In this document: piece by piece, positions 16,454 through 25,824 of the stretch | Position numbering within the stretch: the stretch's first letter is position 1 | Layout: every line of letters begins with the position of its first letter | Assembly: GCF_030711405.1 (NCBI RefSeq) | Contig: NZ_JAULSI010000025.1 | Location: forward strand, 1 to 58,381 | From: Massilia brevitalea | GTDB taxonomy: Bacteria; Pseudomonadota; Gammaproteobacteria; Burkholderiales; Burkholderiaceae_D | Length of the DNA: 58,381 bases | Direction: 5' to 3' | Notes under the pieces: model-generated | Databases searched by the model: none | The model's input: the letters and a program-made list of their open reading frames with translations, nothing else | What the model was told of the DNA's origin: nothing | Translations under genes and position numbers: made by a program

Positions 16454-19400
16454 ATGAACGACATGACGCAAGATCTGCGCACCCAGACCCTGGCCCTGGT
16501 GACCAACCAGCCGGCAGCCGGCGCCAGCGAGCCGGTCACGGCCCTGATCACCGCCTGGATCCGCTCGCTCGACGAGGAAGACCTGGCCGACACCGCGCCG
16601 CAAGCCCTGGCGCCCGTCCTGTGGGACGGCTTCACCCAGGCCGTGAAGCGCACCCAAGGTTGCCAGATCGCGCAGCTGCGCTACAACGACACCAAGGGCG
16701 GCACCGCCACGGCCCTGCTGATCGTCAACGACGACATGCCTTACCTGGTCGATTCCTTCGTCATGGCCCTGCGCAAGGAGCGCATCCTGGCTGCCGGCGT
16801 GATGAACGCGGTGTTGCCGGTCCAGCGTGACGCAGCCGGCGTTGTCACCACCGTCGGCGCCGCCGGCGCGCCGCTCGAATCCTATGTCCTGGTCCTGCTG
16901 AACGACGAACTCGCTTTTGAAGAACTCGACGCGCTGACCGCGCGCATCCGCATGGTCGCCAACGACGCCGCCGTCGTCCACCGCGACGCCGTCGCCATGG
17001 GCGACCGCCTGACCGAAGTCGCCGCCGCGGCCAGCGCCCACGGCACCCCGGCCGGCCAGGAAGTGGCCGCCTTCCTCGAATGGGCCAAGAACGAAGGCTT
17101 CGAGCCCTTCGGCTACGCCTACTACGAAGTGCAGGCTGGCCAGCCGCAGCTGGTGCGCGACATCCCGAGCCGCATCGGCGTCCTGAAGGACACCGCGCAC
17201 CCGGTCTACGGCACCTGCCTGGCCAACATCCCGGGCGAACTGGCTACCTTGTCCGCCCGCGCCGAGACCCTGTCGATCGTCAAGGCCGACGTCGAAGGCA
17301 CCCTGCACCGCGACCAGCCGCTGGACTTCATCGGCGTGCGCCACACCGACGCCCAAGGCAACATCCTTGGCGAGCACTGCTTCGTCGGCCTGTTCACCCG
17401 CGCCGCTACCTCGACTCCGCTGGCGCGCCTGCCGTTCGCGCGCGGCCGCGTGGCCAAGGTTCTGAGCCTGGCCGGCGTGCGCCAGGAAGGCTTCCGCGCC
17501 GAGAAGTTCCTGGAAATCCTGGAGTCGCTGCCGCGCACCGAAGCGCTGGAAGCCGATCCGGAATGGCTGGCGCAGGTGTGCAGCTCGGTCGTGTCGCTGT
17601 ACAAGCAGCCGCGCCCGAAAGTATTCGCGCGCCGCGACGTGTACGGCCGCCACCTGAACGCCCTGGTCTACCTGCCGCGCGAGCGCTACAGCGCCGCCGT
17701 TGCCGCCGCCCTGGCGCAAGCCCTGAAGGACAGCTCGGGTGCGCATGACGTGCGCGTGCAGACCCTGGTGGCCGACGGCCCGCTGGCCCGCGTCTACCTG
17801 ATCGCCCACGCCGCGCGCAATCCGCTCGACCTGGAAACCGACATCCAGCAGCCGCTGCTGGCCGTGCTGGACGGCTGGCACGACCGCTTTGCCGCCATGA
17901 CCGGCGGCGTGGAAGACCATGCCCGGCGCAGCAGCCTGCGCAAGCTCGGCACCAACCTGCCGGTGTCGTTCGTCACCGCCACCGCGCCGGACGTCGCCTT
18001 CCGCGATTTGCAGGCCATGCTGAACATTGGCCAGCACGAGCGCGTGGCCGTGCGCATCGAGCCGGGCAGCGGCGAAGGCAATGCCGCGCGCGACGCCTCG
18101 ATCCGCCTGTACTCGAACGAGAACGTGCCGTCGCTGTCGCGCATCCTGCCAGCGCTGCAGAACGCCGGCATCGCCGTCGACCGCGAACAGACCTGGGCGA
18201 TCACCACCGCCGACGGCGTGCGTCACCATGTGACCGCCCTGGCAGTGGACGACGAAAGCGGCGCCAAGCTGGTGAAGGCCGGCATCGCCACCGTCGCCGA
18301 AGAGCTGTTCACCGCGCTGTTCAACGACGAAGCCGAAGACGGCCGCATGAACGGCCTGACCATCGAAGGCGGTTTGTCGATGCGCGAAGTGCAGCTGGTG
18401 CGCGGCTACATCAGCTACTGGCGCCAGCTGGGCTCGAAGTTCTCGGTGCGCTACATGGCCGAGACCCTGCGCATGCAGCCGGCCCTGGTGAAGGAATTCG
18501 TGGGCGGCTTCGTGCAGCGCTTCGACCCTGCGCTGTCGCAGTCGGAACACGACGCCGGCAGCGCCAAGCTGAGCGCGCTGAAGGCCGGCCTGTCGAGCGT
18601 GAACCACGCCGACACCGAGGAAATCATGGCGGCCCTGGTTGACCTGGCCCTGGCCACCGTGCGCACCAACTACTTCCAGAACAGCGGCGAGAAGATCATC
18701 TTCAAGTTCGACACGAGCAACCTGGCGCTGGCGCCGGAGCCGCGTCCTTACCGCGAGATCTACGTGTTCTCGCGCCGCTTCGAAGGCGTGCACCTGCGCG
18801 GCGGCCCGGTCGCCCGCGGCGGCCTGCGCTGGTCGGACCGCATGGAAGACTACCGCACCGAAGTGCTGGGCCTGGTGAAGGCGCAGATGGTCAAGAACGC
18901 CGTCATCGTGCCGGCCGGCTCGAAAGGCGGCTTTGTCTGCAAGCAGATGCCGAAGGACGCCGCGCGTGAAGTCGTGGCAGCCGAAGGCGAAGCCGTGTAT
19001 CGCCTGTTCATCTCCAGCCTGCTGGAAGTGACCGACAACCGCGAGCGCGGCGAGATCGTGCCGCCGCAGAACACCGTGCGCTACGACCAGGACGACCCTT
19101 ACCTGGTGGTCGCTGCCGACAAAGGCACCGCAACCTTCTCCGACATCGCCAACGGCATCGCCGTGCAGCGCGGCTTCTGGCTGGGCGACGCGTTCGCGTC
19201 GGGCGGCTCGAACGGCTACGACCACAAGAAGATGGGCATCACCGCCAAGGGCGCGTTCGAAGCCGTCAAGCGCCACTTCTACGAACTGGGCCACGACATG
19301 AGCACCACCCCGATCACCATGGTCGGCGTGGGCGACATGTCGGGCGACGTGTTCGGCAACGGCGTGCTGCTGTCGCGCCAGCTGAAAGTGCTGGCCGCGT

Positions 19401-21160
19401 TCGACCACCGCCACATCTTCCTCGATCCGACCCCGGACGTCGCCGTGTCCTTCGCCGAACGCCAGCGCATGTTCGCGCTGCCGCGTTCATCGTGGGAAGA
19501 CTACGACAAGTCGCTGATCTCGCAGGGTGGCGGCGTGTTCCCGCGTTCGGCCCGTTCGATCGAGCTGTCGCCTGAAGTGCGCGCTGCGCTGGACATCAAG
19601 GAAACCGCGCTGGCGCCGGAAGAGCTGATGCACCGCATCCTGCTGGCCCCGGTGGACCTGTTCTACAACGGCGGCATCGGTACCTACATCAAGGCCTCGA
19701 CCGAGACCCACGCGCAAGTGAAGGACCGCGCCAACGATCGCATCCGCGTCAGCGGCAACGAACTGCGCTGCAAGGTGGTGTCGGAAGGCGGCAACCTGGG
19801 CGCGACCCAGGCCGGCCGTATCGAGTTCGCACTGAATGGCGGCCGCATCTTCACCGATGCGATCGACAACTCGGCCGGCGTGGATTGCTCGGACCATGAA
19901 GTGAACATCAAGATCTGGCTGGACACTGAAGTCAACCTCGGCAAGCTGCCCGAAGCCGACCGTAACCGCATCCTGAACGAGATGACCGGCGACGTCGAAA
20001 AGCTGGTCCTGCGCGACAACACCCAGCAGACCCACCTGCTGACGCGCGAAGTGCAGGCGCAATCGAACGCCTCGACGGTCGACGCCTACGCCGCGCTGAT
20101 CACCAGCCTGGAAAGCGAAGGCGCCGTGTCGCGCGAGCTGGAACAGCTGCCGACCGACGTTGAGCTGCAGCGCCGCAAGGCACAGGGCGAAGGCTTGACG
20201 GCGCCGGAACTGGCGGTCGTGGTAGCCAACGTCAAGAACCGCTTCAAGCGCATCCTGGCCGCGCTGCCGCTGACCGACGAGCCATGGGCCGACACCGTGC
20301 TGCGTCCTTACTTCCCGGCGCAGCTGGTCGCCACCCGCGATCCGCTGGATCACCCGCTGGCCAACACCATCCTGGCCACCGTGCTCGCCAACGAAGCGGT
20401 GAACCGCTGCGGTCCGCTGATGATTCGTGACCTGGCCGCCGAGCACCGCATCGACGACGCCGAAGTGGTCAAGGCCTGGGGCCGTGGCTGGTCGGCGCTG
20501 CAACTGGCGCCGATCTTCGACGCGCTCGATGCCGACGCGCTGAACGTGCCGCGTGACGTGTCGATCGCGGTCGATGCGCGCACCCGTGCACTGCTGCGCG
20601 CCGTGATGGAAGGCGTGCTGTCGCTGCCGCAAGGCGCCGACGGCATGGACGAACTGTCGGCCCTGTTCAGCAACGGCGACCAGCTGCGCCAGCTGCATCA
20701 CGCGAAGTCGGAAGCCGATGGCCACGCTGGCCTGAGCAAGAACTTCGTTGGCGCCTGGAAGGCGGTCGAGACCATCGAGTCGCTGGCCACCTTCCTGTTC
20801 GCCGCGGTGTCGGTGCAGCGCCCGGCCGGTATGTCGCTGGCCCAGTTCCTGCAAGTGGGCATGGCGCTGCGCGAGCGTGCCGGCATCGACACGCTGGAGC
20901 GCGGCCTGAAGCTGCCGGCCACCAGCAAGTCGCAGGAACAGCTGCGCAACTACGCGATGCAGGCACTGCGCCGCACCCAGCAGCGCCTGCTTCTGCAGGT
21001 GATCGAGCGTGCCGGCAGCGGCGATGCGCTGGCGGCCGTCGAAGCGGTGGCGGCCGAGCGTGGCCTGACCGGCTACGCAGCGGTCACCGACCTCGAACAG
21101 GCGATGCTGGACGTCTGGGCGCTGTCGGAAGGCTCGAACCCCGAGCGCCTGGCGGCATAA
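16454..21160 (+). CDS. gdhB: NAD-specific glutamate dehydrogenase, large (180 kDa) type
   Basis: 1568-aa cytoplasmic enzyme that deaminates glutamate to 2-oxoglutarate with NAD+. The catalytic part lies in the middle (about residues 780-1230), with RGGPVARGGLRWSDRMEDYRTE, the active-site lysine region PAGSKGGFVCKQMP and the nucleotide-binding VVSEGGNLGATQAGR; long regulatory regions lie at both ends, as in Pseudomonas GdhB. I chose the ATG at 16454 behind GGAGAAG; the open frame upstream runs back into the hairpin repeat. astE follows 3 bp after its stop, so the enzyme is part of the arginine operon and would consume the glutamate made by the AST pathway. Confidence 0.96.
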   Translation: MNDMTQDLRTQTLALVTNQPAAGASEPVTALITAWIRSLDEEDLADTAPQALAPVLWDGFTQAVKRTQGCQIAQLRYNDTKGGTATALLIVNDDMPYLVDSFVMALRKERILAAGVMNAVLPVQRDAAGVVTTVGAAGAPLESYVLVLLNDELAFEELDALTARIRMVANDAAVVHRDAVAMGDRLTEVAAAASAHGTPAGQEVAAFLEWAKNEGFEPFGYAYYEVQAGQPQLVRDIPSRIGVLKDTAHPVYGTCLANIPGELATLSARAETLSIVKADVEGTLHRDQPLDFIGVRHTDAQGNILGEHCFVGLFTRAATSTPLARLPFARGRVAKVLSLAGVRQEGFRAEKFLEILESLPRTEALEADPEWLAQVCSSVVSLYKQPRPKVFARRDVYGRHLNALVYLPRERYSAAVAAALAQALKDSSGAHDVRVQTLVADGPLARVYLIAHAARNPLDLETDIQQPLLAVLDGWHDRFAAMTGGVEDHARRSSLRKLGTNLPVSFVTATAPDVAFRDLQAMLNIGQHERVAVRIEPGSGEGNAARDASIRLYSNENVPSLSRILPALQNAGIAVDREQTWAITTADGVRHHVTALAVDDESGAKLVKAGIATVAEELFTALFNDEAEDGRMNGLTIEGGLSMREVQLVRGYISYWRQLGSKFSVRYMAETLRMQPALVKEFVGGFVQRFDPALSQSEHDAGSAKLSALKAGLSSVNHADTEEIMAALVDLALATVRTNYFQNSGEKIIFKFDTSNLALAPEPRPYREIYVFSRRFEGVHLRGGPVARGGLRWSDRMEDYRTEVLGLVKAQMVKNAVIVPAGSKGGFVCKQMPKDAAREVVAAEGEAVYRLFISSLLEVTDNRERGEIVPPQNTVRYDQDDPYLVVAADKGTATFSDIANGIAVQRGFWLGDAFASGGSNGYDHKKMGITAKGAFEAVKRHFYELGHDMSTTPITMVGVGDMSGDVFGNGVLLSRQLKVLAAFDHRHIFLDPTPDVAVSFAERQRMFALPRSSWEDYDKSLISQGGGVFPRSARSIELSPEVRAALDIKETALAPEELMHRILLAPVDLFYNGGIGTYIKASTETHAQVKDRANDRIRVSGNELRCKVVSEGGNLGATQAGRIEFALNGGRIFTDAIDNSAGVDCSDHEVNIKIWLDTEVNLGKLPEADRNRILNEMTGDVEKLVLRDNTQQTHLLTREVQAQSNASTVDAYAALITSLESEGAVSRELEQLPTDVELQRRKAQGEGLTAPELAVVVANVKNRFKRILAALPLTDEPWADTVLRPYFPAQLVATRDPLDHPLANTILATVLANEAVNRCGPLMIRDLAAEHRIDDAEVVKAWGRGWSALQLAPIFDALDADALNVPRDVSIAVDARTRALLRAVMEGVLSLPQGADGMDELSALFSNGDQLRQLHHAKSEADGHAGLSKNFVGAWKAVETIESLATFLFAAVSVQRPAGMSLAQFLQVGMALRERAGIDTLERGLKLPATSKSQEQLRNYAMQALRRTQQRLLLQVIERAGSGDALAAVEAVAAERGLTGYAAVTDLEQAMLDVWALSEGSNPERLAA

Positions 21161-21163
21161 GCG

Positions 21164-22159
21164 ATGAGCGCACCCGACCAGGCTGCATTGCCGGACGCGG
21201 TGCGCGCGCTGGCCGAGGCCGATTTCGGCACGGTCGCGCAGCGCTTCGCGGACGCGGGGTTTACCGTCGGGACGCCTGCCAAGGGCATCCTGACGGTGAG
21301 GGGTGGCGCTGGTACGCGGCCGGCGGTACTGCTGTCGGTCGGCGTGCACGGCGACGAGACCGGGCCGATCGAAATGGCCGCGTACGTGATCGAGGCGTTG
21401 TCGCGTGAGGCGCAAGCCTTGGCGGTGGACCTGATGCTCTGCGTCGGGAATATCGACGCCATCGCCGCCGGCAAGCGTTTCATCGATGCCGACTTGAACC
21501 GCATGTTCAAGTCGGACCGCGGTGCGCTGGCCGGCACCTTCGAGAGCGCGCGTGCGGACGAGATCATCGCCGCTACCGATGCCTTCTTCGAAGCTGCCGG
21601 TCCGGTGCGCTGGCACCTGGATCTGCACACCGCGATCCGCGCCTCGCACTATCCGATGTTCGCGATCGTGCCGGATTTGATCGCCGAGGAGCGCAAGGCG
21701 GCTTTGATCACGTGGCTGGGCGAGGCGGCGATCCAGGCCGTCATCATGAACCCGAAATCGGCCGGCACCTACAGCTACTATTCGTGCGAATACCATGGCG
21801 CCGCCGGCAGCACGGTGGAACTGGGGCGGGTCGGCACGCTGGGGCAGAACGACATGGCCCAGTTTGCCGATGCCTCGGCAGCGCTGGATGCCTTATTGCG
21901 TGGCCTGCCGGCGCCTGCCGCCAGGGCCGCGCCGCATGTGTTCAAGGTGGCGCAGGAAGTGGTGAAGCTGTCGGATGGCTTCACCATGGGGTTTTCCAAA
22001 GAGACGCCGAACTTCGCTTCGCTCAAGCGCGGCGAGGTCATCGCCACGGATGGGGAGACGGTGTACACCGTGTTCCATGAGGAGGAGCTGGTGGTGTTTC
22101 CGAATCCCGATGTGCGCGTGGGATTGCGTGCCGGCTTGATGGTGGTGCGCGTCAGCTAA
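21164..22159 (+). CDS. astE: Succinylglutamate desuccinylase AstE
   Basis: 331-aa zinc hydrolase of the AspA/AstE family (M14-like fold) that splits N-succinylglutamate to glutamate and succinate, the last AST step. The zinc ligands are His62 and Glu65 in VGVHGDETGP, and the third is the His in WHLDLHTAIR. It begins 3 bp after the dehydrogenase, so the two are translationally close. An intrinsic terminator follows at once, marking the operon end. Confidence 0.96.
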   Translation: MSAPDQAALPDAVRALAEADFGTVAQRFADAGFTVGTPAKGILTVRGGAGTRPAVLLSVGVHGDETGPIEMAAYVIEALSREAQALAVDLMLCVGNIDAIAAGKRFIDADLNRMFKSDRGALAGTFESARADEIIAATDAFFEAAGPVRWHLDLHTAIRASHYPMFAIVPDLIAEERKAALITWLGEAAIQAVIMNPKSAGTYSYYSCEYHGAAGSTVELGRVGTLGQNDMAQFADASAALDALLRGLPAPAARAAPHVFKVAQEVVKLSDGFTMGFSKETPNFASLKRGEVIATDGETVYTVFHEEELVVFPNPDVRVGLRAGLMVVRVS

Positions 22160-22164
22160 GACCG

Positions 22165-22190
22165 AAGCCGCGAGAGACCGCGGCTTTTTT
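22165..22190 (+). terminator. Intrinsic terminator of the ast operon
   Basis: AAGCCGCG pairs with CGCGGCTT around AGAGAC and is followed by six T. It lies 5 bp after the astE stop. Confidence 0.85.
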
Positions 22191-22223
22191 ATTTTGGCCG
22201 CGCCTTCCGTGCGGTGGGCATGT

Positions 22224-22447
22224 CGTACGGTGGGCACTTTGTAGTGCTGGCATTTAGCCAGCCCTACTGCCCACGCGGAACGCCGATCATTGTTGACGCC
22301 CAATGATGGCATGCCCTTGGCATCCCGACGGCGTCTCCTGGGCGCCGAGTTGGCTCATCATCCATCCTTGACGCCGCGGGCGAATATTCGCCGCCGCTGG
22401 CAAAAGGACGAACACGTAACCGCGTGGGCACGGAGTGCCCACCCTAC
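22224..22447. repeat. Hairpin repeats, one with inserted second hairpin (locus 4)
   Basis: Forward copy at 22224-22277 carries about 26 extra bases in its loop that form their own hairpin (CTGGC/GCCAG, flanked by GTAG/CTAC). The same composite occurs at 48341. A plain reverse copy lies at 22420-22447 and abuts the heptamer satellite. Nothing else is seen between 22278 and 22419. Confidence 0.85.
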
Positions 22448-22450
22448 GAT

Positions 22451-23363
22451 CCCGCACCCCGCACCCCGCACCCCGCACCCCGCACCCCGCACCCCGCACC
22501 CCGCACCCCGCACCCCGCACCCCGCACCCCGCACCCCGCACCCCGCACCCCGCACCCCGCACCCCGCACCCCGCACCCCGCACCCCGCACCCCGCACCCC
22601 GCACCCCGCACCCCGCACCCCGCACCCCGCACCCCGCACCCCGCACCCCGCACCCCGCACCCCGCACCCCGCACCCCGCACCCCGCACCCCGCACCCCGC
22701 ACCCCGCACCCCGCACCCCGCACCCCGCACCCCGCACCCCGCACCCCGCACCCCGCACCCCGCACCCCGCACCCCGCACCCCGCACCCCGCACCCCGCAC
22801 CCCGCACCCCGCACCCCGCACCCCGCACCCCGCACCCCGCACCCCGCACCCCGCACCCCGCACCCCGCACCCCGCACCCCGCACCCCGCACCCCGCACCC
22901 CGCACCCCGCACCCCGCACCCCGCACCCCGCACCCCGCACCCCGCACCCCGCACCCCGCACCCCGCACCCCGCACCCCGCACCCCGCACCCCGCACCCCG
23001 CACCCCGCACCCCGCACCCCGCACCCCGCACCCCGCACCCCGCACCCCGCACCCCGCACCCCGCACCCCGCACCCCGCACCCCGCACCCCGCACCCCGCA
23101 CCCCGCACCCCGCACCCCGCACCCCGCACCCCGCACCCCGCACCCCGCACCCCGCACCCCGCACCCCGCACCCCGCACCCCGCACCCCGCACCCCGCACC
23201 CCGCACCCCGCACCCCGCACCCCGCACCCCGCACCCCGCACCCCGCACCCCGCACCCCGCACCCCGCACCCCGCACCCCGCACCCCGCACCCCGCACCCC
23301 GCACCCCGCACCCCGCACCCCGCACCCCGCACCCCGCACCCCGCACTTCGCATCCCGCACCCC
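22451..23363. repeat. Heptanucleotide satellite, 130 units of GCACCCC
   Basis: From 22454 to 23342 there are 127 perfect, uninterrupted GCACCCC units, then three units of which two are degenerate (GCACTTC, GCATCCC, GCACCCC) ending at 23363. A CCC stub precedes the array. All six frames are open across it because 21 bp contains no stop, which yields spurious PAPRTPH and GCGVRGA repeat proteins. The minus strand reads (GGGGTGC)n, a pattern able to form many G-quadruplexes. It begins 3 bp after a hairpin repeat and ends 74 bp before the OYE start codon. Confidence 0.97.
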
Positions 23364-23437
23364 AAAAACTCCCTTGCATCTGCACAATTGAACAAGCTCC
23401 GATAGACTTTGTGCTTTGCACAAGACCGGAGCCGTCC

Positions 23438-24556
23438 ATGAGCAGCATGTTGTTTTCCCCTTACAAACTCGGGCCGATGGAGCTGTCGAACCGCATCGCC
23501 ATCGCCCCGATGTGCCAGTACTCGGCCGACGAAGGCCTGGCCACCGACTGGCACATGATCCACCTCGGCCAGCTGGCCCTGTCCGGCGCGGCGCTCCTGA
23601 TCGTCGAGGCCACCGCCGTCACCCCCGAGGGCCGCATTTCGCCCGATGACCTGGGTCTGTGGACCGATGCCCACCTCGAGGCCTTGCAACCCATTGTCGC
23701 TGCCATCCGCCGCCATTCGCCGATCAAGGTCGCGGTGCAGCTGGCGCATGCGGGCCGCAAGGCGTCGAGCGCGGCGCCGTGGCTTGGTGGCGCCAACATC
23801 AAGCCGGATGAAGAACGCGGCTGGCAGACGGTGGCGCCATCGGCCGTGCCGCACGCCGAAGGCGAAACCGTGCCGCTGGCGCTCGATGCCGACGGCCTGG
23901 CGCGCATCAAGCAGGGCTTCGTCGATGCGGCCCGCCGTGCCGCTGCCCTCGGCCTGGACGGCATCGAGCTGCACGGCGCCCACGGCTACCTGCTGCACCA
24001 GTTCCTGTCGCCGCTGTCGAACCGGCGCGAGGACGAATATGGCGGCTCGCTGGAAAACCGCATGCGCTATCCGCTGGAAGTGCTGGAGGCGGTGCAGGCG
24101 GCTGTACCCGAGACCATGGCCGTCGGCATGCGCATCTCGGCCACCGACTGGGTCGAGGGCGGCTGGAACCTGGAAGAGAGCGTGGTCTTCGCCAAGGCGC
24201 TGGAGGCGCGCGGCTGCCACTTCATCCACGTGTCGAGTGGCGGACTGTCGCCGCAGCAGAAGATCCCGGTTGGCGCCGGCTACCAGATCGCGTTTGCCGA
24301 ACGGATCAAGCGCGAAACGAGCATGCCGACGGTCGGCGTGGGCCTGATCACCGAGCCGCAGCAGGCCGAGCACATCCTGCAATCGGGCCAGGCCGACATG
24401 GTGGCGCTGGCGCGCGCCATGCTCTACAACCCGCGCTGGCCATGGCACGCCGCCGCCGAGCTGGGCGCCCAGGTGGCCGCGCCGCAGCAGTACTGGCGCT
24501 CGCAGCCGCACCAGTTCAAGAACCTGTTCGGCGACACGCGGCTCGGGCAACGCTGA
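23438..24556 (+). CDS. NADH:flavin oxidoreductase (old yellow enzyme), second copy
   Basis: 372-aa FMN ene-reductase. Cys26 and Tyr28 lie in IAPMCQYSA and the paired His179 and His182 in ELHGAHGYLL; YGGSLENRMRYPLEVLEAV is the usual OYE segment. The start ATG at 23438 has GGAG at 23428 and gives the normal family length; the frame is open further upstream only because the satellite has no stops. It is a diverged paralogue of the enzyme at 80. Its promoter must lie in the 74 bp between satellite and ATG or within the satellite itself; I see no convincing -35/-10 pair. Confidence 0.92.
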   Translation: MSSMLFSPYKLGPMELSNRIAIAPMCQYSADEGLATDWHMIHLGQLALSGAALLIVEATAVTPEGRISPDDLGLWTDAHLEALQPIVAAIRRHSPIKVAVQLAHAGRKASSAAPWLGGANIKPDEERGWQTVAPSAVPHAEGETVPLALDADGLARIKQGFVDAARRAAALGLDGIELHGAHGYLLHQFLSPLSNRREDEYGGSLENRMRYPLEVLEAVQAAVPETMAVGMRISATDWVEGGWNLEESVVFAKALEARGCHFIHVSSGGLSPQQKIPVGAGYQIAFAERIKRETSMPTVGVGLITEPQQAEHILQSGQADMVALARAMLYNPRWPWHAAAELGAQVAAPQQYWRSQPHQFKNLFGDTRLGQR

Positions 24557-24685
24557 TCCGCGCCTTTGCACGTTTCGACCCGGCAAACGTGCAGTCTGTC
24601 GCAGCATGCGCGACAGCGGGGTGGGCATTATCTAGAGTGACAACATCGGCGCTGCGGCGCTCCATCACAACAGAAAGGTCCCACC

Positions 24686-25555
24686 ATGCGTACGTTGCTC
24701 GCCATTGCCTGTGCAGCCGCTCTCACTGCCACCCTGGGTGGCTGCATCATCGTTGCCGGTCCTCCGGGCAGCGACTACACCGTCCACACGCCGTTCAGCG
24801 GCAAGACGGTGGAGGGTGACGGCGTTGCGACACGCGACGTGCGCAGCGTGGCGGCCCTGACCGGCCTGACGGTGGGCGGGTCGATGATCGTCGAGGTGCG
24901 GGTCGGCGCGGCGCCGTCGCTGGTGGTCGAGGGCGACAGCAACCTGGTGCGCCTGGTGCAGACCGAGACGCGCGGCTCGACCCTGCACATCGGCACCGAG
25001 GCCCGCCTGCGCAGCACCACGCCCTTGAAGGTCATCTACACCACGCCGCGCCTGACCGAGCTGCGCGCCGGCGGCTCTGGGCAGGTAACCGTACGCGATT
25101 TGAAGGGCGATCCGCTGGAGGTGCGCCAGGGCGGCTCGGGCGTGACGCGCCTGGTTGGCGACGTCGCCGAACTCGAGGCCAGCGTGGCCGGCTCGGGTAA
25201 GATCGAAGCGAGCGCGCTGCGCGCCGGCAGCGCGCGCATGGGCGTGAGCGGTTCCGGGCGCCTGAGCGTGGGCGAGGTGCGCGGCGAGTATGCGCGCGCC
25301 TCGGTCAGCGGCTCGGGCAGCGTGGAAGCCAGTGGCGCCGTGCAGCGCCTGAACGTGAGCGTGAGCGGCTCGGGCAGCGTCGACCTGATGAACCTCAGCA
25401 GCGAGCAGGGAGAGTTGCGCAGCAGCGGCTCGGGCGGCATTTCGGCCACGGTGCGCCAGTCGGTGGTGGCGCAGGCCAGCGGCTCGGGACCGATCCGCGT
25501 GTACGGGCAGCCGGCGCAGCGCACGGTCAGCGGACGTGGCGTGCAGGTGATGTAA
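24686..25555 (+). CDS. GIN-domain (DUF2807) lipoprotein
   Basis: 289-aa predicted lipoprotein. The N-terminus MRTLLAIACAAALTATLGGC is a signal peptide with an LGGC lipobox, Cys20 being the lipidated residue. The mature part matches head-GIN/DUF2807 proteins: the region VRSVAALTGLTVGGSMIVEVRVG is followed by repeated strands with GSG turns (VSGSGRLSV, VSGSGSVEA, VSGSGSVDL, SSGSGGISA), which form a right-handed beta-helix in solved relatives. Location is probably the periplasmic side of a membrane. The role of the family is unknown. It is transcribed alone with AAAGG before the ATG. Confidence 0.88.
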   Translation: MRTLLAIACAAALTATLGGCIIVAGPPGSDYTVHTPFSGKTVEGDGVATRDVRSVAALTGLTVGGSMIVEVRVGAAPSLVVEGDSNLVRLVQTETRGSTLHIGTEARLRSTTPLKVIYTTPRLTELRAGGSGQVTVRDLKGDPLEVRQGGSGVTRLVGDVAELEASVAGSGKIEASALRAGSARMGVSGSGRLSVGEVRGEYARASVSGSGSVEASGAVQRLNVSVSGSGSVDLMNLSSEQGELRSSGSGGISATVRQSVVAQASGSGPIRVYGQPAQRTVSGRGVQVM

Positions 25556-25604
25556 GCGGACAGGGTGTCTCGGATCCATCGGACACCGCTACGCGGCGTA
25601 TCCC

Positions 25605-25799
25605 GTACGGTGGGCACTCCGTGCCCACGCGGTTACGTGCTTAAATTATTTGGCCACGTGCCGTGATGGTTCGCTCGCAACATATCTGCGAGCCGCGAAC
25701 GCTTTGTTCGTGGCCGTTGCATACCGCGCGAGCGACATTTCACCGCACGTAGTGAAAGGAGACGGACGTAACCGCGTGGGCACGGAGTGCCCACCGTAC
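25605..25799. repeat. Inverted pair of dispersed hairpin repeats (locus 5)
   Basis: Forward copy 25605-25632 and reverse copy 25772-25799, both of the GTACGG variant with stem GGGCAC/GTGCCC. They lie between the GIN lipoprotein and hmp, which converge here. The 139 bp between them contain no recognisable gene. Confidence 0.85.
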
Positions 25800-25824
25800 G
25801 GGTCAGGTCTCGACCGTTCGAGCA

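Noticed and set aside
16319..19414. A 1031-residue minus-strand frame opposite the glutamate dehydrogenase, and similar ones at 1794-4478, 9877-12381 and 19487-21796
   Set aside because: Same GC-skewed shadow effect; no start context, no motif, and the opposite strand is a clear gene.
22451..23363. CRISPR array
   Set aside because: The units are contiguous heptamers with no spacers and no cas genes nearby.
22287..24628. Very long open frames on both strands through the satellite, encoding (PAPRTPH)n or (GCGVRGA)n proteins, one fused to the OYE enzyme
   Set aside because: A 7-bp unit without stops opens all six frames. No ribosome site or start is associated, and the OYE gene has its own start and Shine-Dalgarno at 23438.
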